DNA from: Acidobacteria bacterium Ga0077522
Lineage (GTDB): Bacteria > Acidobacteriota > Vicinamibacteria > Vicinamibacterales > Vicinamibacteraceae
DNA: 34,208 nt
NCBI GenBank assembly: GCA_001464065.1
Contig: LNDN01000078.1
Span: forward strand, 1 to 34,208
Direction: 5' to 3'
A program made the translations under genes and the position numbers. Below the pieces are notes generated by a model. The model worked only from the letters and a program-made list of their open reading frames with translations, was not told where the DNA came from and did no database searches. This document shows positions 25,623 to 33,102 of the stretch, one piece after another (position 1 is the stretch's first letter; each line of letters opens with the position of its first letter).

Positions 25623-27074
25623 TCAGTCCTGCTGGGCGGCAGCGGCGGTGGCCGGTGCCGGCGGGACGCCGTACTCGCGATCGGTCACGATGCCGGGCAT
25701 GGGCACCGGGTAGCGGCCGTCCGGACCCGCGAGCACCGGCGCGGGGCCGTCCATCGTCAGCTTGTCGACGTCGGGGGCGAACTCGTGCGGGCTGTTGAGC
25801 ATCTCGTCGTACGTCACGACGCGCCCCGTGTGCGCCGCCATGCGGCCCATGCTGGTGACGAGGCTGGCCTCGACGCCGCGTCGCACCTCGTTGTAGGGCC
25901 GGTCGTTGCGGATGGCCTCGATGAGGTTGATCCACTCGACGCGGTAGGGGTTGCGCTCGTTCTCCGGGTACGCCCACGCCAGGTTGGCCGGGTCGGGGTT
26001 GTGCCCGTTGTAGATGCGGCTGCGCGCCGGCGTGTGATCCTTCGCCGAGATGATGGCGAGCCCCTTCGTGCCGTGCGCGTAGGAGGCGAACTCGGCCCAC
26101 GCGCCCGTCATCGTCCGGCCATCGAGATGCAGCTTCGTGCCGTCGGGGAAGGTGTACTCGACCGAGTAGGTGTCGAAGTTCTGATCCACGTAGTCGTCAC
26201 GGTAGTGACGCCCGCCGACCGCCTGCGCCTTGACCGGCCAGGCCTGCTTCATCATGCAGGTCTCGTCGATGTTGTGGATGTAGAAGTCCGAGAACATGCC
26301 GCCCGAGGCCCACAGGAAGCCGTGGAACCGGCGCAACTGGTACATCACCTCGGTCATCGGCTGCGTGGCGTCGCCCACCACCTGCGGGGTGATGCCGCTC
26401 TTCACCTGCTTCTTGGTGAAGGCCGAGCCGCCGGGGCCGTGCATGCGGTAGGCGCGCATCGAGATGATCTCGCCGATCTGGCCGTCCTTGATGCGGCGGA
26501 GCAGCTCGTTGCGGGCATCGCAGTGGCGGCACATCAGGCCGACGCCGACCTTCAGGTTCTTCTTCACCGACTCGGCGCCCAGCTCGAACATCTTCTTCGA
26601 CGTCGGGCCGTCCACCGTGACCGGCTTCTCCATGAAGACGTTCAGGCCCTTCTTGATCGCGTACTCGAAGTGCACCCAGCGGAACGCCGGCGGCGTGGCC
26701 AGGATGACGACGTCGCCCGGCTTGAGGACGTCCATCGCCTTCTGGTAGCCGTCGAAGCCGAGGAAGCGGTGCTCGTCCTTGACCGCCATGCCCTCGCCGA
26801 GGCGGTTCGCCAGGGACTTGTAGCTGCGCGTCAGCTTGTCCTCGAAGATGTCGGCCATCGCCACCAGCTTCAGCGGGCCGTTCTTGGTGGCGAACGCATC
26901 CACCACCGCACCGGTGCCGCGTCCGCCGGCGCCGACCAGTGCGAACTGGATGGTGTCGCCGACGGCGCCGTGCACCGCCGGCGCGTTCAACGTGGCCAGG
27001 GTCGACGCCGCGGCCACCTGGCCGAGACGCTGCGCGAAGCCGCGCCGTGAAAGTCCGGGTTGTTCGCCACTCAT
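25623..27074 (-). CDS. Tat-exported Gfo/Idh/MocA family oxidoreductase
   Basis: A 483-residue paralogue of the neighbouring gene, with a complete twin-arginine signal: L-S-R-R-G-F-A-Q-R (RR at 10-11), a hydrophobic run and V-H-G-A. It has the Rossmann loop V-G-A-G-G-R-G-T-G, catalytic F-M-E-K-P-V-T-V-D-G and L-M-C-R-H-C-D-A-R. Relative to the paralogue it has an insertion (K-Q-V-K-S-G-I-T-P-Q-V-V) after G-S-A-F-T-K. Such secreted members are abundant in Acidobacteriota and Planctomycetota and probably oxidise glycosides outside the cytoplasm; the substrate is unknown. The ATG has GGAGG upstream. The gap to the next gene is 87 bases. Confidence 0.88.
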   Translation of the reverse strand: MSGEQPGLSRRGFAQRLGQVAAASTLATLNAPAVHGAVGDTIQFALVGAGGRGTGAVVDAFATKNGPLKLVAMADIFEDKLTRSYKSLANRLGEGMAVKDEHRFLGFDGYQKAMDVLKPGDVVILATPPAFRWVHFEYAIKKGLNVFMEKPVTVDGPTSKKMFELGAESVKKNLKVGVGLMCRHCDARNELLRRIKDGQIGEIISMRAYRMHGPGGSAFTKKQVKSGITPQVVGDATQPMTEVMYQLRRFHGFLWASGGMFSDFYIHNIDETCMMKQAWPVKAQAVGGRHYRDDYVDQNFDTYSVEYTFPDGTKLHLDGRTMTGAWAEFASYAHGTKGLAIISAKDHTPARSRIYNGHNPDPANLAWAYPENERNPYRVEWINLIEAIRNDRPYNEVRRGVEASLVTSMGRMAAHTGRVVTYDEMLNSPHEFAPDVDKLTMDGPAPVLAGPDGRYPVPMPGIVTDREYGVPPAPATAAAAQQD

Positions 27075-27160
27075 GGTCGTGTGTCCTCCAGGGGCCGTCG
27101 GGCACTCGCCCTGGCCAATGCGCTATCGCTCAAGCATATGCCCGATCGGCCGATGGCGCA

Positions 27161-27178
27161 GCGGCGGGGACCCGCCGC
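27161..27178 (-). terminator. Strong GC hairpin downstream of the LOG gene
   Basis: GCGGCGGG and CCCGCCGC are perfect complements around a two-base loop (or seven pairs and a four-base loop), 27 bases after the LOG stop. There is no U-run, so it may act only as an attenuating or mRNA-protecting stem. Two palindromes lie just beyond: ATCGGCCGAT (27145-27154) and GCATATGC (27134-27141). Confidence 0.35.
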
Positions 27179-27204
27179 AGGACCTCTCTGACAGGCGCGT
27201 CCCG

Positions 27205-27990
27205 TCAGGGGCGACCGCGCTCGCCGAGGACCGCCCACGGGTGCGGCGATTGCCGGGGCTTCAGTCCGAAGGGCGTGATGGCGCGCGTCCGCACGTGCGC
27301 CATCGCCTCCTCGACATCGTCGGTGACGAGCAGCAGGTCGAGATCGCCCGCACCGATGGTGTTGGCGCTGACCATCTCGTGGAGCTGCTGCATCAGCGGC
27401 GCCCAGTAGGCTCGGCCCATCAGCACCACCGGGAAGGACTGGACCTTGCCGGTCTGAATCAGCGTGAGGACCTCGAACAGCTCGTCGAGGGTGCCGAGGC
27501 CGCCGGGCAGCGCCACGAAGGCATACGAGTACTTGAGCAGCAGCACCTTCCGCACGAAGAAGTACTCGCACGTCAACCAGCGGTCGAGATACGGGTTGGG
27601 CGCCTGCTCGAACGGCAGGCGGATGTTGCAGCCCACCGACCAGCCGCCGGCCTCCTTCGCGCCGCGGTTGGCGCCTTCCATGACGCCGGGGCCGCCTCCG
27701 GTCATCACCGTGAAGCCGAGCTGGCTCAGGCCGGCACCGACCTGACGGGCGAGCGCGTAGTAGGGGTGGGTCTCGTCGAAGCGCGCCGACCCGAACACCG
27801 TGACGCAGGGGCCGGCGAAGTGCAGCGTGCGGAAGCCCCGGATGAAGTCGCGCAGCGACGTCAGGACGAGCCGCAACTCGGTGGCGCGCGAGTGCGGACC
27901 TTCGAGCAGGATGCGGTCGGCGCCCCGGCTCGGCGGGGCGGGTTGCTGCGCGGCAGGGGGCGGCGGGAGTTCCATGGTCGGGGTACCCAT
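27205..27990 (-). CDS. LOG family (TIGR00730) nucleoside-monophosphate phosphoribohydrolase-like protein
   Basis: A 261-residue Rossmann-fold protein with the LOG signature: G-G-G-P-G-V-M-E-G-A-N (from 98), F-F-V-R-K and P-G-G-L-G-T-L-D-E (162-170). Characterised relatives cleave the ribosyl-phosphate from cytokinin nucleotides or other nucleoside monophosphates. Here a general nucleotide hydrolase role is likely. The first about 35 residues are Pro/Ala-rich and non-conserved. The start at 27990 has GGAGG too close (one base), while ATG 27975 is also possible, so the first five residues are uncertain. Divergent from the small coiled-coil gene at 28099. Confidence 0.86.
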   Translation of the reverse strand: MGTPTMELPPPPAAQQPAPPSRGADRILLEGPHSRATELRLVLTSLRDFIRGFRTLHFAGPCVTVFGSARFDETHPYYALARQVGAGLSQLGFTVMTGGGPGVMEGANRGAKEAGGWSVGCNIRLPFEQAPNPYLDRWLTCEYFFVRKVLLLKYSYAFVALPGGLGTLDELFEVLTLIQTGKVQSFPVVLMGRAYWAPLMQQLHEMVSANTIGAGDLDLLLVTDDVEEAMAHVRTRAITPFGLKPRQSPHPWAVLGERGRP

Positions 27991-28098
27991 GCCTCCAGTG
28001 TCGCGCAAGCCGTCGCGGCATGCATGAGTCGCCGATTCCCGACACCCACATGCGCACATGCGACGTCGCGTCGGGACGCGATGCCGTAGGATGACCTC

Positions 28099-28401
28099 AT
28101 GACCACCGATGGGGCGCCGAAGAGCCGGCTCGAACTCGTGATGGAGAAGTTGCGGCAACAGGACGAGGCGCAGGGCATCACGCAGGTGACCCTGACCGAC
28201 GCCCAGCGCGAGGCCATCGCCACGGCGAAGAAGGGCTACGAGGCCAGGGTGGCGCAGCGCCGAATCATGCACCAGACGGCGATGATGTCCACCTTCGACC
28301 CCGGTGCCGCGCTCGAACGCGAGGAGGAACTGCGGCGCGACCTCGCGCGCTTCGAGCGCGAGCACGAGGAGGTCCTCGCCGCCATCCGGCGCGGCGAGTG
28401 A
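28099..28401 (+). CDS. Small charged coiled-coil protein of unknown function
   Basis: A 100-residue soluble protein, mostly predicted helix: L-E-L-V-M-E-K-L-R-Q-Q-D-E-A and A-L-E-R-E-E-E-L-R-R-D-L-A-R-F-E-R-E-H-E-E have heptad-like spacing. No family recognised. A TAGGAT hexamer lies six bases before the ATG, with no good ribosome site, so a leaderless transcript is possible. It ends 37 bases before the sialic-acid cluster on the same strand and might be cotranscribed. Confidence 0.6.
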   Translation: MTTDGAPKSRLELVMEKLRQQDEAQGITQVTLTDAQREAIATAKKGYEARVAQRRIMHQTAMMSTFDPGAALEREEELRRDLARFEREHEEVLAAIRRGE

Positions 28402-28438
28402 ACACGCGCGCGTCCTGTTGAGATAGCATCCGCCACAC

Positions 28439-31018
28439 ATGGCGGTCCTCACGACCCGGGCGTGCGCCGCAGCCGCGCTGATCGCGCTGCTCGCCGCTGC
28501 GGGGACGGCGCCCGTGCGCGCGCAGACGCCGTCGGTCGCGACGCTGACCTGGGCTGCCGGCCCCCCGCTGCCGGCACCCCGCAGCGGACAGATCGCCGGT
28601 CTCGTCGGCGACGCCCTCATCGTCCTCGGTGGCACCGACTTCCCGATCAGCCTGTTCGACGGCGGTCCCAAGACCTGGTACGCCGATGGCGTCGTGCTCG
28701 AACGCGGTGCGACGACCTGGGCGCCAGCACCGGCCGGTCTGCTCCGGCGGCCCCTGGCCTACGCCGCGGTCGCTGCGGACGGCGATCGTCTTGTGGTCGT
28801 CGGCGGGTCCGACGGCGCGGCCCACACGGCTGACGCCTTCATCCTCGTGCGGCGCGCGGGACGTGTCGTGCGCGAGGACCTGCCAGCGCTACCCGTGCCC
28901 CTGGCGATGGGCGCAGGCGCCGTGCTCGGCCGGACGATGGTGGTCGTGGGTGGCCAGACCTCGCCCGTGGCCACGGCGGCGTCGACGACTCTCTGGACAC
29001 TCGACCTCGATCGCCCCTCCCTCGGGTGGCGTGAGGCCGATCCGCTGCCGGCGCCCGCCCGGATTCTTCCTGTGGTCGTGGCGCAGGCCGGTGCGCTCCA
29101 TGTCGTGAGCGGGGCGTCCCTGGCCGCGGGGGGCGACGGCGTGGCCCGGCGGACCTACCTCACCGATGCGTGGGCCTGGCGTCCCGGCGCCGGGTGGCGC
29201 GCGCTGGCTCCGGTGCCGCGTCCGGTCGTGGCCGCGCCGGCCGTGCCCTGGGGACAATCGCACCTCCTCGTGCTCGGTGGCGACGAAGGGGCGCTGGCCG
29301 ATCAGGTGCAGACCCTGCGCGACCGGCATCCCGGCTTCAGTCGCCGCGTGCTGGCCTACCACGCGGTCACCGACACATGGGTCCCCATGGGCGACCTGCC
29401 AGCGGGTCTCGTGACGACGACAGCGGTGCGGGATGGTGAGACGGTGATCGTGCCGGGCGGCGAAGACCGGCCGGGCCATCGATCGACCACCGTCCTGCGC
29501 GGTCGGCTCGACGTCACCGCGCGCACCTTCGGGGCCGTGGACTACGCGGTGGTGGCCGCCTACCTGTTGCCCCTGGTGTGGATCGGGAAGCGGTTCTCGC
29601 GCAGCGACGACACGCGCGAGGACTTCTTCCTCGGCGGTCGACGGGTGCCCTGGTGGGCGGCCGGCCTGTCGATCTACGCCACGCAATTGAGCGCCATCAC
29701 GTTCCTGGCGATTCCGGCCAAGGCCTACGCCGAGGACTGGACGTACCTGCCCGGCAACCTCACGCTCATCCTCGTCGCGCCCATCGTCACGGCGTTCTAC
29801 CTGCCGCGCTTCCGCCGGCTGCGCGTGACCACCGCCTACGAGTATCTCGAGCACCGCTTCAACCTCGCGGTCCGGTTGCTGTGCAGCGGGGCCTTCGTCG
29901 CGCTGCAATGGGCGCGCATGGCCATCGTGCTCTATCTGCCAGCGCTCGCTCTGGCCGCCGTGACGGGCATCGACATCCGCCTGTCCATCCTGGTGATGGG
30001 CGTCCTCTGCACCGTGTACACGCTGCACGGCGGGATGAACGCCGTCATCTGGACCGACGTCGTGCAGTCGGTCGTGCTCGGGGGCGCCGTCCTGCTCAGC
30101 CTCGTGCTGATCGTGCTGGGCACTGGGGGAAGTGCGGCGGAGGTCGTCCGGACCGGGTACGACGCCGGCAAGTTCCGCATGGCCATCTGGACGCCCGACG
30201 CCACCATCGCCTCCGTGTGGGTCGTCGTCTTCGGCAATCTCATCTCGCACCTGGTGCCCTACACGGCCGATCAGGCCGTCGTGCAGCGCTACTTCACGAC
30301 CCGCGACGAGACGCAGGCCTCGCGCGCCGTGTGGCTCGGCGCCATCCTGGCGGTGCCGAGTTCGGTGGTCTTCTTCGCGGTCGGCACGGCCCTGTTCGCG
30401 TTCTACCGTGCCCATCCGCAGTTGCTGAACCCCGCGAGCCCGACCGACGCGACGTTCGCGTGGTTCATCGCGCAGCAGATGCCGGTCGGTGTCTCGGGCC
30501 TGGTCGTGTCCGGTGTCTTCGCCGCAGCGATGTCGACGCTGAGCGGGAGCATCAACAGCATCGTCACGGCGGTGATCACCGACTTCACGGCGCGGCTCGG
30601 CCCGCCACGGCCCGAGGCCGCCCAGATGCGTCTGGCGCGGGTCCTGACGCTGGTGATCGGTCTGGCCGGGACGGCCAGCGCCCTCGTCCTGGCGACGTGG
30701 AACGTCCGTTCCCTCTGGGACGTGTTCCTGCAGGCGCTCGGGCTGTTCGGCGGGGGACTGGCCGGCATCTTCGCGCTCGGCATCTTCACGCGGCGCGCCC
30801 ATGGCACCGGGGCCCTGGTCGGCTTCGCGGCGAGCGCGGCGGTGCTGGCGATCGTGCAGCAGCGCACCCCCGTGCACTTCCTGCTCTACGCCGGCATCGG
30901 CATCCTCAGTGCCTTCGTGATCGGCTACCTGGCCAGCCTGGTGCTGCCCGCCCGAGTTGGGCGCGACGTCAACGATGGAGGACTCGTCTCATGCAGCGAC
31001 GCATCGGACCCACGCTGA
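28439..31018 (+). CDS. Kelch-domain mutarotase fused to SSS-family sodium:solute symporter
   Basis: An 859-residue fusion. Residues 1-29 are a signal peptide. Residues about 33-355 are a kelch beta-propeller with Gly-Gly pairs near 64, 122, 171, 280 and 340, the architecture of NanM N-acetylneuraminate mutarotase. From about 366 begins an SSS symporter of about 13 helices: D-Y-A-V-V-A-A-Y, D-F-F-L-G-G-R, A-T-Q-L-S-A-I-T-F-L, and the sodium-site helix A-A-M-S-T-L-S-G-S-I-N-S. The propeller lies outside the membrane, so it could convert the released sugar anomer right at the entry port. Alternative: any sugar acid handled by the next two genes. The frame is continuous with no sign of a split. 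TAGCAT (28424-28429) may be a -10 box. It overlaps the sialidase gene by 28 bases. Confidence 0.85.
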   Translation: MAVLTTRACAAAALIALLAAAGTAPVRAQTPSVATLTWAAGPPLPAPRSGQIAGLVGDALIVLGGTDFPISLFDGGPKTWYADGVVLERGATTWAPAPAGLLRRPLAYAAVAADGDRLVVVGGSDGAAHTADAFILVRRAGRVVREDLPALPVPLAMGAGAVLGRTMVVVGGQTSPVATAASTTLWTLDLDRPSLGWREADPLPAPARILPVVVAQAGALHVVSGASLAAGGDGVARRTYLTDAWAWRPGAGWRALAPVPRPVVAAPAVPWGQSHLLVLGGDEGALADQVQTLRDRHPGFSRRVLAYHAVTDTWVPMGDLPAGLVTTTAVRDGETVIVPGGEDRPGHRSTTVLRGRLDVTARTFGAVDYAVVAAYLLPLVWIGKRFSRSDDTREDFFLGGRRVPWWAAGLSIYATQLSAITFLAIPAKAYAEDWTYLPGNLTLILVAPIVTAFYLPRFRRLRVTTAYEYLEHRFNLAVRLLCSGAFVALQWARMAIVLYLPALALAAVTGIDIRLSILVMGVLCTVYTLHGGMNAVIWTDVVQSVVLGGAVLLSLVLIVLGTGGSAAEVVRTGYDAGKFRMAIWTPDATIASVWVVVFGNLISHLVPYTADQAVVQRYFTTRDETQASRAVWLGAILAVPSSVVFFAVGTALFAFYRAHPQLLNPASPTDATFAWFIAQQMPVGVSGLVVSGVFAAAMSTLSGSINSIVTAVITDFTARLGPPRPEAAQMRLARVLTLVIGLAGTASALVLATWNVRSLWDVFLQALGLFGGGLAGIFALGIFTRRAHGTGALVGFAASAAVLAIVQQRTPVHFLLYAGIGILSAFVIGYLASLVLPARVGRDVNDGGLVSCSDASDPR

Positions 31019-32160
31019 TCGCGGCGTGTCTCATCCTGGTGTCCGGCCGCGAGCCGGCCCTCGCCCAGTCGGCGCCAGCCTCCGCCACACGTGAGGGCGA
31101 CCCCGAGCAGATCGAGGTGTTCCGGAGCGGTGAAGGCGGGTACCACACGTATCGCATTCCCGCCGTCATCCTGACGCCGCGCGGGCACCTCGTGGCGTTC
31201 GCCGAGGCGCGCCGCGCCGGCCAGGGGGACTCCGGGGACATCGATCTCGTGTCGCGCCGCAGCGAAGACGGCGGCCGCACGTGGTCGTCCGTCGCGCTGG
31301 TCGGCGACAACGGTGCGAACACCTTCGGCAATCCGTGCCCCGTCGTGGACCGGTCCACGGGCACCATCTGGCTGCTGACCACCCACAACCCCGGGGACGC
31401 TCCGGAGCGCGACATTCTCGCTGGCACCGCGCGGGGCACGCGCACGGTCTGGGTGCTGAAGAGCATCGACGACGGCCGGACCTGGAGCACGCCGGTCGAG
31501 ATCACGGCGAGCGTGAAGCGGCCCGACTGGACCTGGTATGCCACGGGCCCCGGCATCGGGGTCCAGTTGCGCAGCGGCCGCCTGGTGATCCCGGCCAACC
31601 ACGCCATCGCCGGCACGCAGGTGCACCGCGCGCATCTGTTCTACAGCGACGACCACGGCGGCACCTGGCAGATCGGCGCGGTCTCGGTCGACGGCACCAA
31701 CGAGAGTCAGGTGGTCGAACTGGCCGACGGGCGCGTGCTGCTCAACAGCCGCAACCATCCGCCGCGCGCCGCCAACTTCCGGATGGTGTCCACCAGTCGC
31801 GATGGCGGGCTCAGCCTCTCGTCCGCCGCGCCCGACCCCGCGCTTCCCGAGCCCCCTGCGCAGGCGAGCCTCATCCGCCATCCCGGCGGGACGGCGTCGT
31901 CTGGCGTCGGGGGATTGCTGTTCTCGAACCCGAGCGGGCCGCAGCGCTCCCGGATGACGGTGCGCGTCAGCCAGGACGAGGGGCGCACCTGGCCGATCCT
32001 GCGCGTGTTGCACGAGGGGCCCGCCGCCTACTCGTGTCTGGTCGTGCTGCCCGATGGCACGATCGGCGTGCTCTACGAACGCGGGGACCGCACGGCGTAC
32101 GAGCGCATCACGTTCGCCCGCGTCGGCCCCGGATGGCTCACCGGCGGCACCCAGAGGTAG
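30991..32160 (+). CDS. Exo-alpha-sialidase (GH33-type), secreted
   Basis: A 389-residue exported enzyme; signal peptide about 1-26 (ending ALAQS). The sialidase marks are T-Y-R-I-P-A (first Arg of the triad, about residue 55), four Asp-box repeats S-x-D-x-G-x-T-W (S-E-D-G-G-R-T-W, S-I-D-D-G-R-T-W, S-D-D-H-G-G-T-W, S-Q-D-E-G-R-T-W) plus one degenerate box, N-E-S-Q-V-V-E-L with a likely catalytic Glu, L-N-S-R with a further Arg, and A-Y-S-C-L-V with the Tyr nucleophile region near 346. The six-bladed propeller would release terminal sialic acid. The substrate could be another nonulosonic acid. Starts at an ATG with GGAGG ten bases upstream, inside the end of the symporter gene. Confidence 0.87.
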   Translation: MQRRIGPTLIAACLILVSGREPALAQSAPASATREGDPEQIEVFRSGEGGYHTYRIPAVILTPRGHLVAFAEARRAGQGDSGDIDLVSRRSEDGGRTWSSVALVGDNGANTFGNPCPVVDRSTGTIWLLTTHNPGDAPERDILAGTARGTRTVWVLKSIDDGRTWSTPVEITASVKRPDWTWYATGPGIGVQLRSGRLVIPANHAIAGTQVHRAHLFYSDDHGGTWQIGAVSVDGTNESQVVELADGRVLLNSRNHPPRAANFRMVSTSRDGGLSLSSAAPDPALPEPPAQASLIRHPGGTASSGVGGLLFSNPSGPQRSRMTVRVSQDEGRTWPILRVLHEGPAAYSCLVVLPDGTIGVLYERGDRTAYERITFARVGPGWLTGGTQR

Positions 32161-32172
32161 AAGGGATCATCG

Positions 32173-33072
32173 ATGGAATCGCTGAAGGGCATCCTGCCCG
32201 CACTGATCACGCCGTTCGACGACGAGGGGCGGGTGTCGCGCCGTGGTCTCGAGGCATTGCTGCCGCGCCTGTTCGAGGCTGGTGTCCACGGCACGTACAT
32301 CTGTGGCACGACCGGCGAGGGCCTGCTGATGCCGGTCGCGATGCGCTGCGAGGTGGCCGAGATCGCCGTTGCCCTCACACCGAAGGGACACTCTGCCATC
32401 GTGCACGTCGGCGCCTCGTCGTTCGAGGACGCGCGCGACCTCGCACGACACGCGTCGCGCATCGGCGCCACGGCGATCAGCAGTCTGCCGCCGTCCGGGC
32501 CGGGCTTCGGCTTCTCGGAGGCACGCCGCTACTACGCGGCGCTGGCGGCAGCCAGCGACCTGCCGCTGGTCGTCTACTACTTCCCCGAGGTGTACCCGTC
32601 GATTCGCACGCTCGACCAGCTCGAGGAGGTGTGTGCGCTGTCCAACGTCGTCGGCGTCAAGTTCACCGACTTCGACCTGTCGGTGATGAGCGCCGTGGCC
32701 AAGCCGGGCCGCGTGGTGTTCAACGGGCGCGACGAGGTGCTCGCCGCCGGCCTGCTGATGGGGGCGCACGGGGGCATCGGATCGTTCTACAACCTCGTGC
32801 CCGAACAGTTCGTCGACATCGATGCGCTGGCCCGGGCCGGGCGCTGGTCCGAGGTGCGCATGCGGCAGGATGCCGTCAATGCCCTGATCACCGCGGTGCT
32901 GCGCTTTCCGCTGTTCCCGGCGATCAAGCAGATGCTGACCTGGTCGGGCATCGCCTGCGGCGGCTGTCTCGTGCCGCGGTCGGGGCTGTCGGTGGAGCAG
33001 CAGGATGCCCTGCGCAAGGCACTGGCGGCGCCGGCCGTGCGGGCCGTGCTCCCCGAGGCGTGGCGTGTCTGA
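32173..33072 (+). CDS. N-acetylneuraminate lyase-like (DHDPS/NAL family) aldolase
   Basis: A 299-residue class I aldolase, a TIM barrel with Schiff-base Lys163 in G-V-K-F-T-D-F-D, the pyruvate-carboxylate loop G-T-T-G-E-G (45-50) and the proton-relay Tyr in V-V-Y-Y-F-P (about 136). The G-V-K-F-T-D pattern is closer to N-acetylneuraminate lyases than to dihydrodipicolinate synthases. It cleaves sialic acid to an N-acetylhexosamine and pyruvate in the cytoplasm. It follows the sialidase by 12 bases with AAGGG upstream, and completes the cluster. Other 2-keto-3-deoxy acids remain possible substrates. No nanE, nanK, nagA or nagB is present in the window. Confidence 0.86.
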   Translation: MESLKGILPALITPFDDEGRVSRRGLEALLPRLFEAGVHGTYICGTTGEGLLMPVAMRCEVAEIAVALTPKGHSAIVHVGASSFEDARDLARHASRIGATAISSLPPSGPGFGFSEARRYYAALAAASDLPLVVYYFPEVYPSIRTLDQLEEVCALSNVVGVKFTDFDLSVMSAVAKPGRVVFNGRDEVLAAGLLMGAHGGIGSFYNLVPEQFVDIDALARAGRWSEVRMRQDAVNALITAVLRFPLFPAIKQMLTWSGIACGGCLVPRSGLSVEQQDALRKALAAPAVRAVLPEAWRV

Positions 33073-33077
33073 GGGCG

Positions 33078-33101
33078 GCGTCGTTCGCGGCGCGGCGACG
33101 C
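33078..33101. terminator. Weak dyad between convergent genes
   Basis: GCGTCG (33078-33083) and CGACGC (33096-33101) are complementary around a 12-base GC-rich loop. It fills the 30-base gap between the aldolase stop and the kinase stop. No T-tract is present; a two-way terminator is only a possibility. Confidence 0.25.
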
Positions 33102-33102
33102 G

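Noticed and set aside
23499-27050. Open frame of 1183 codons on the plus strand
   Set aside because: It lies opposite two clear oxidoreductase genes and an SDR with full family motifs. The translation is His/Arg/Ala-rich and has no domain. It arises from third-position GC bias.
28889-30877. Open frame of 662 codons on the minus strand
   Set aside because: It is antisense to the kelch-SSS fusion, whose plus-strand frame carries recognisable helices and kelch repeats.
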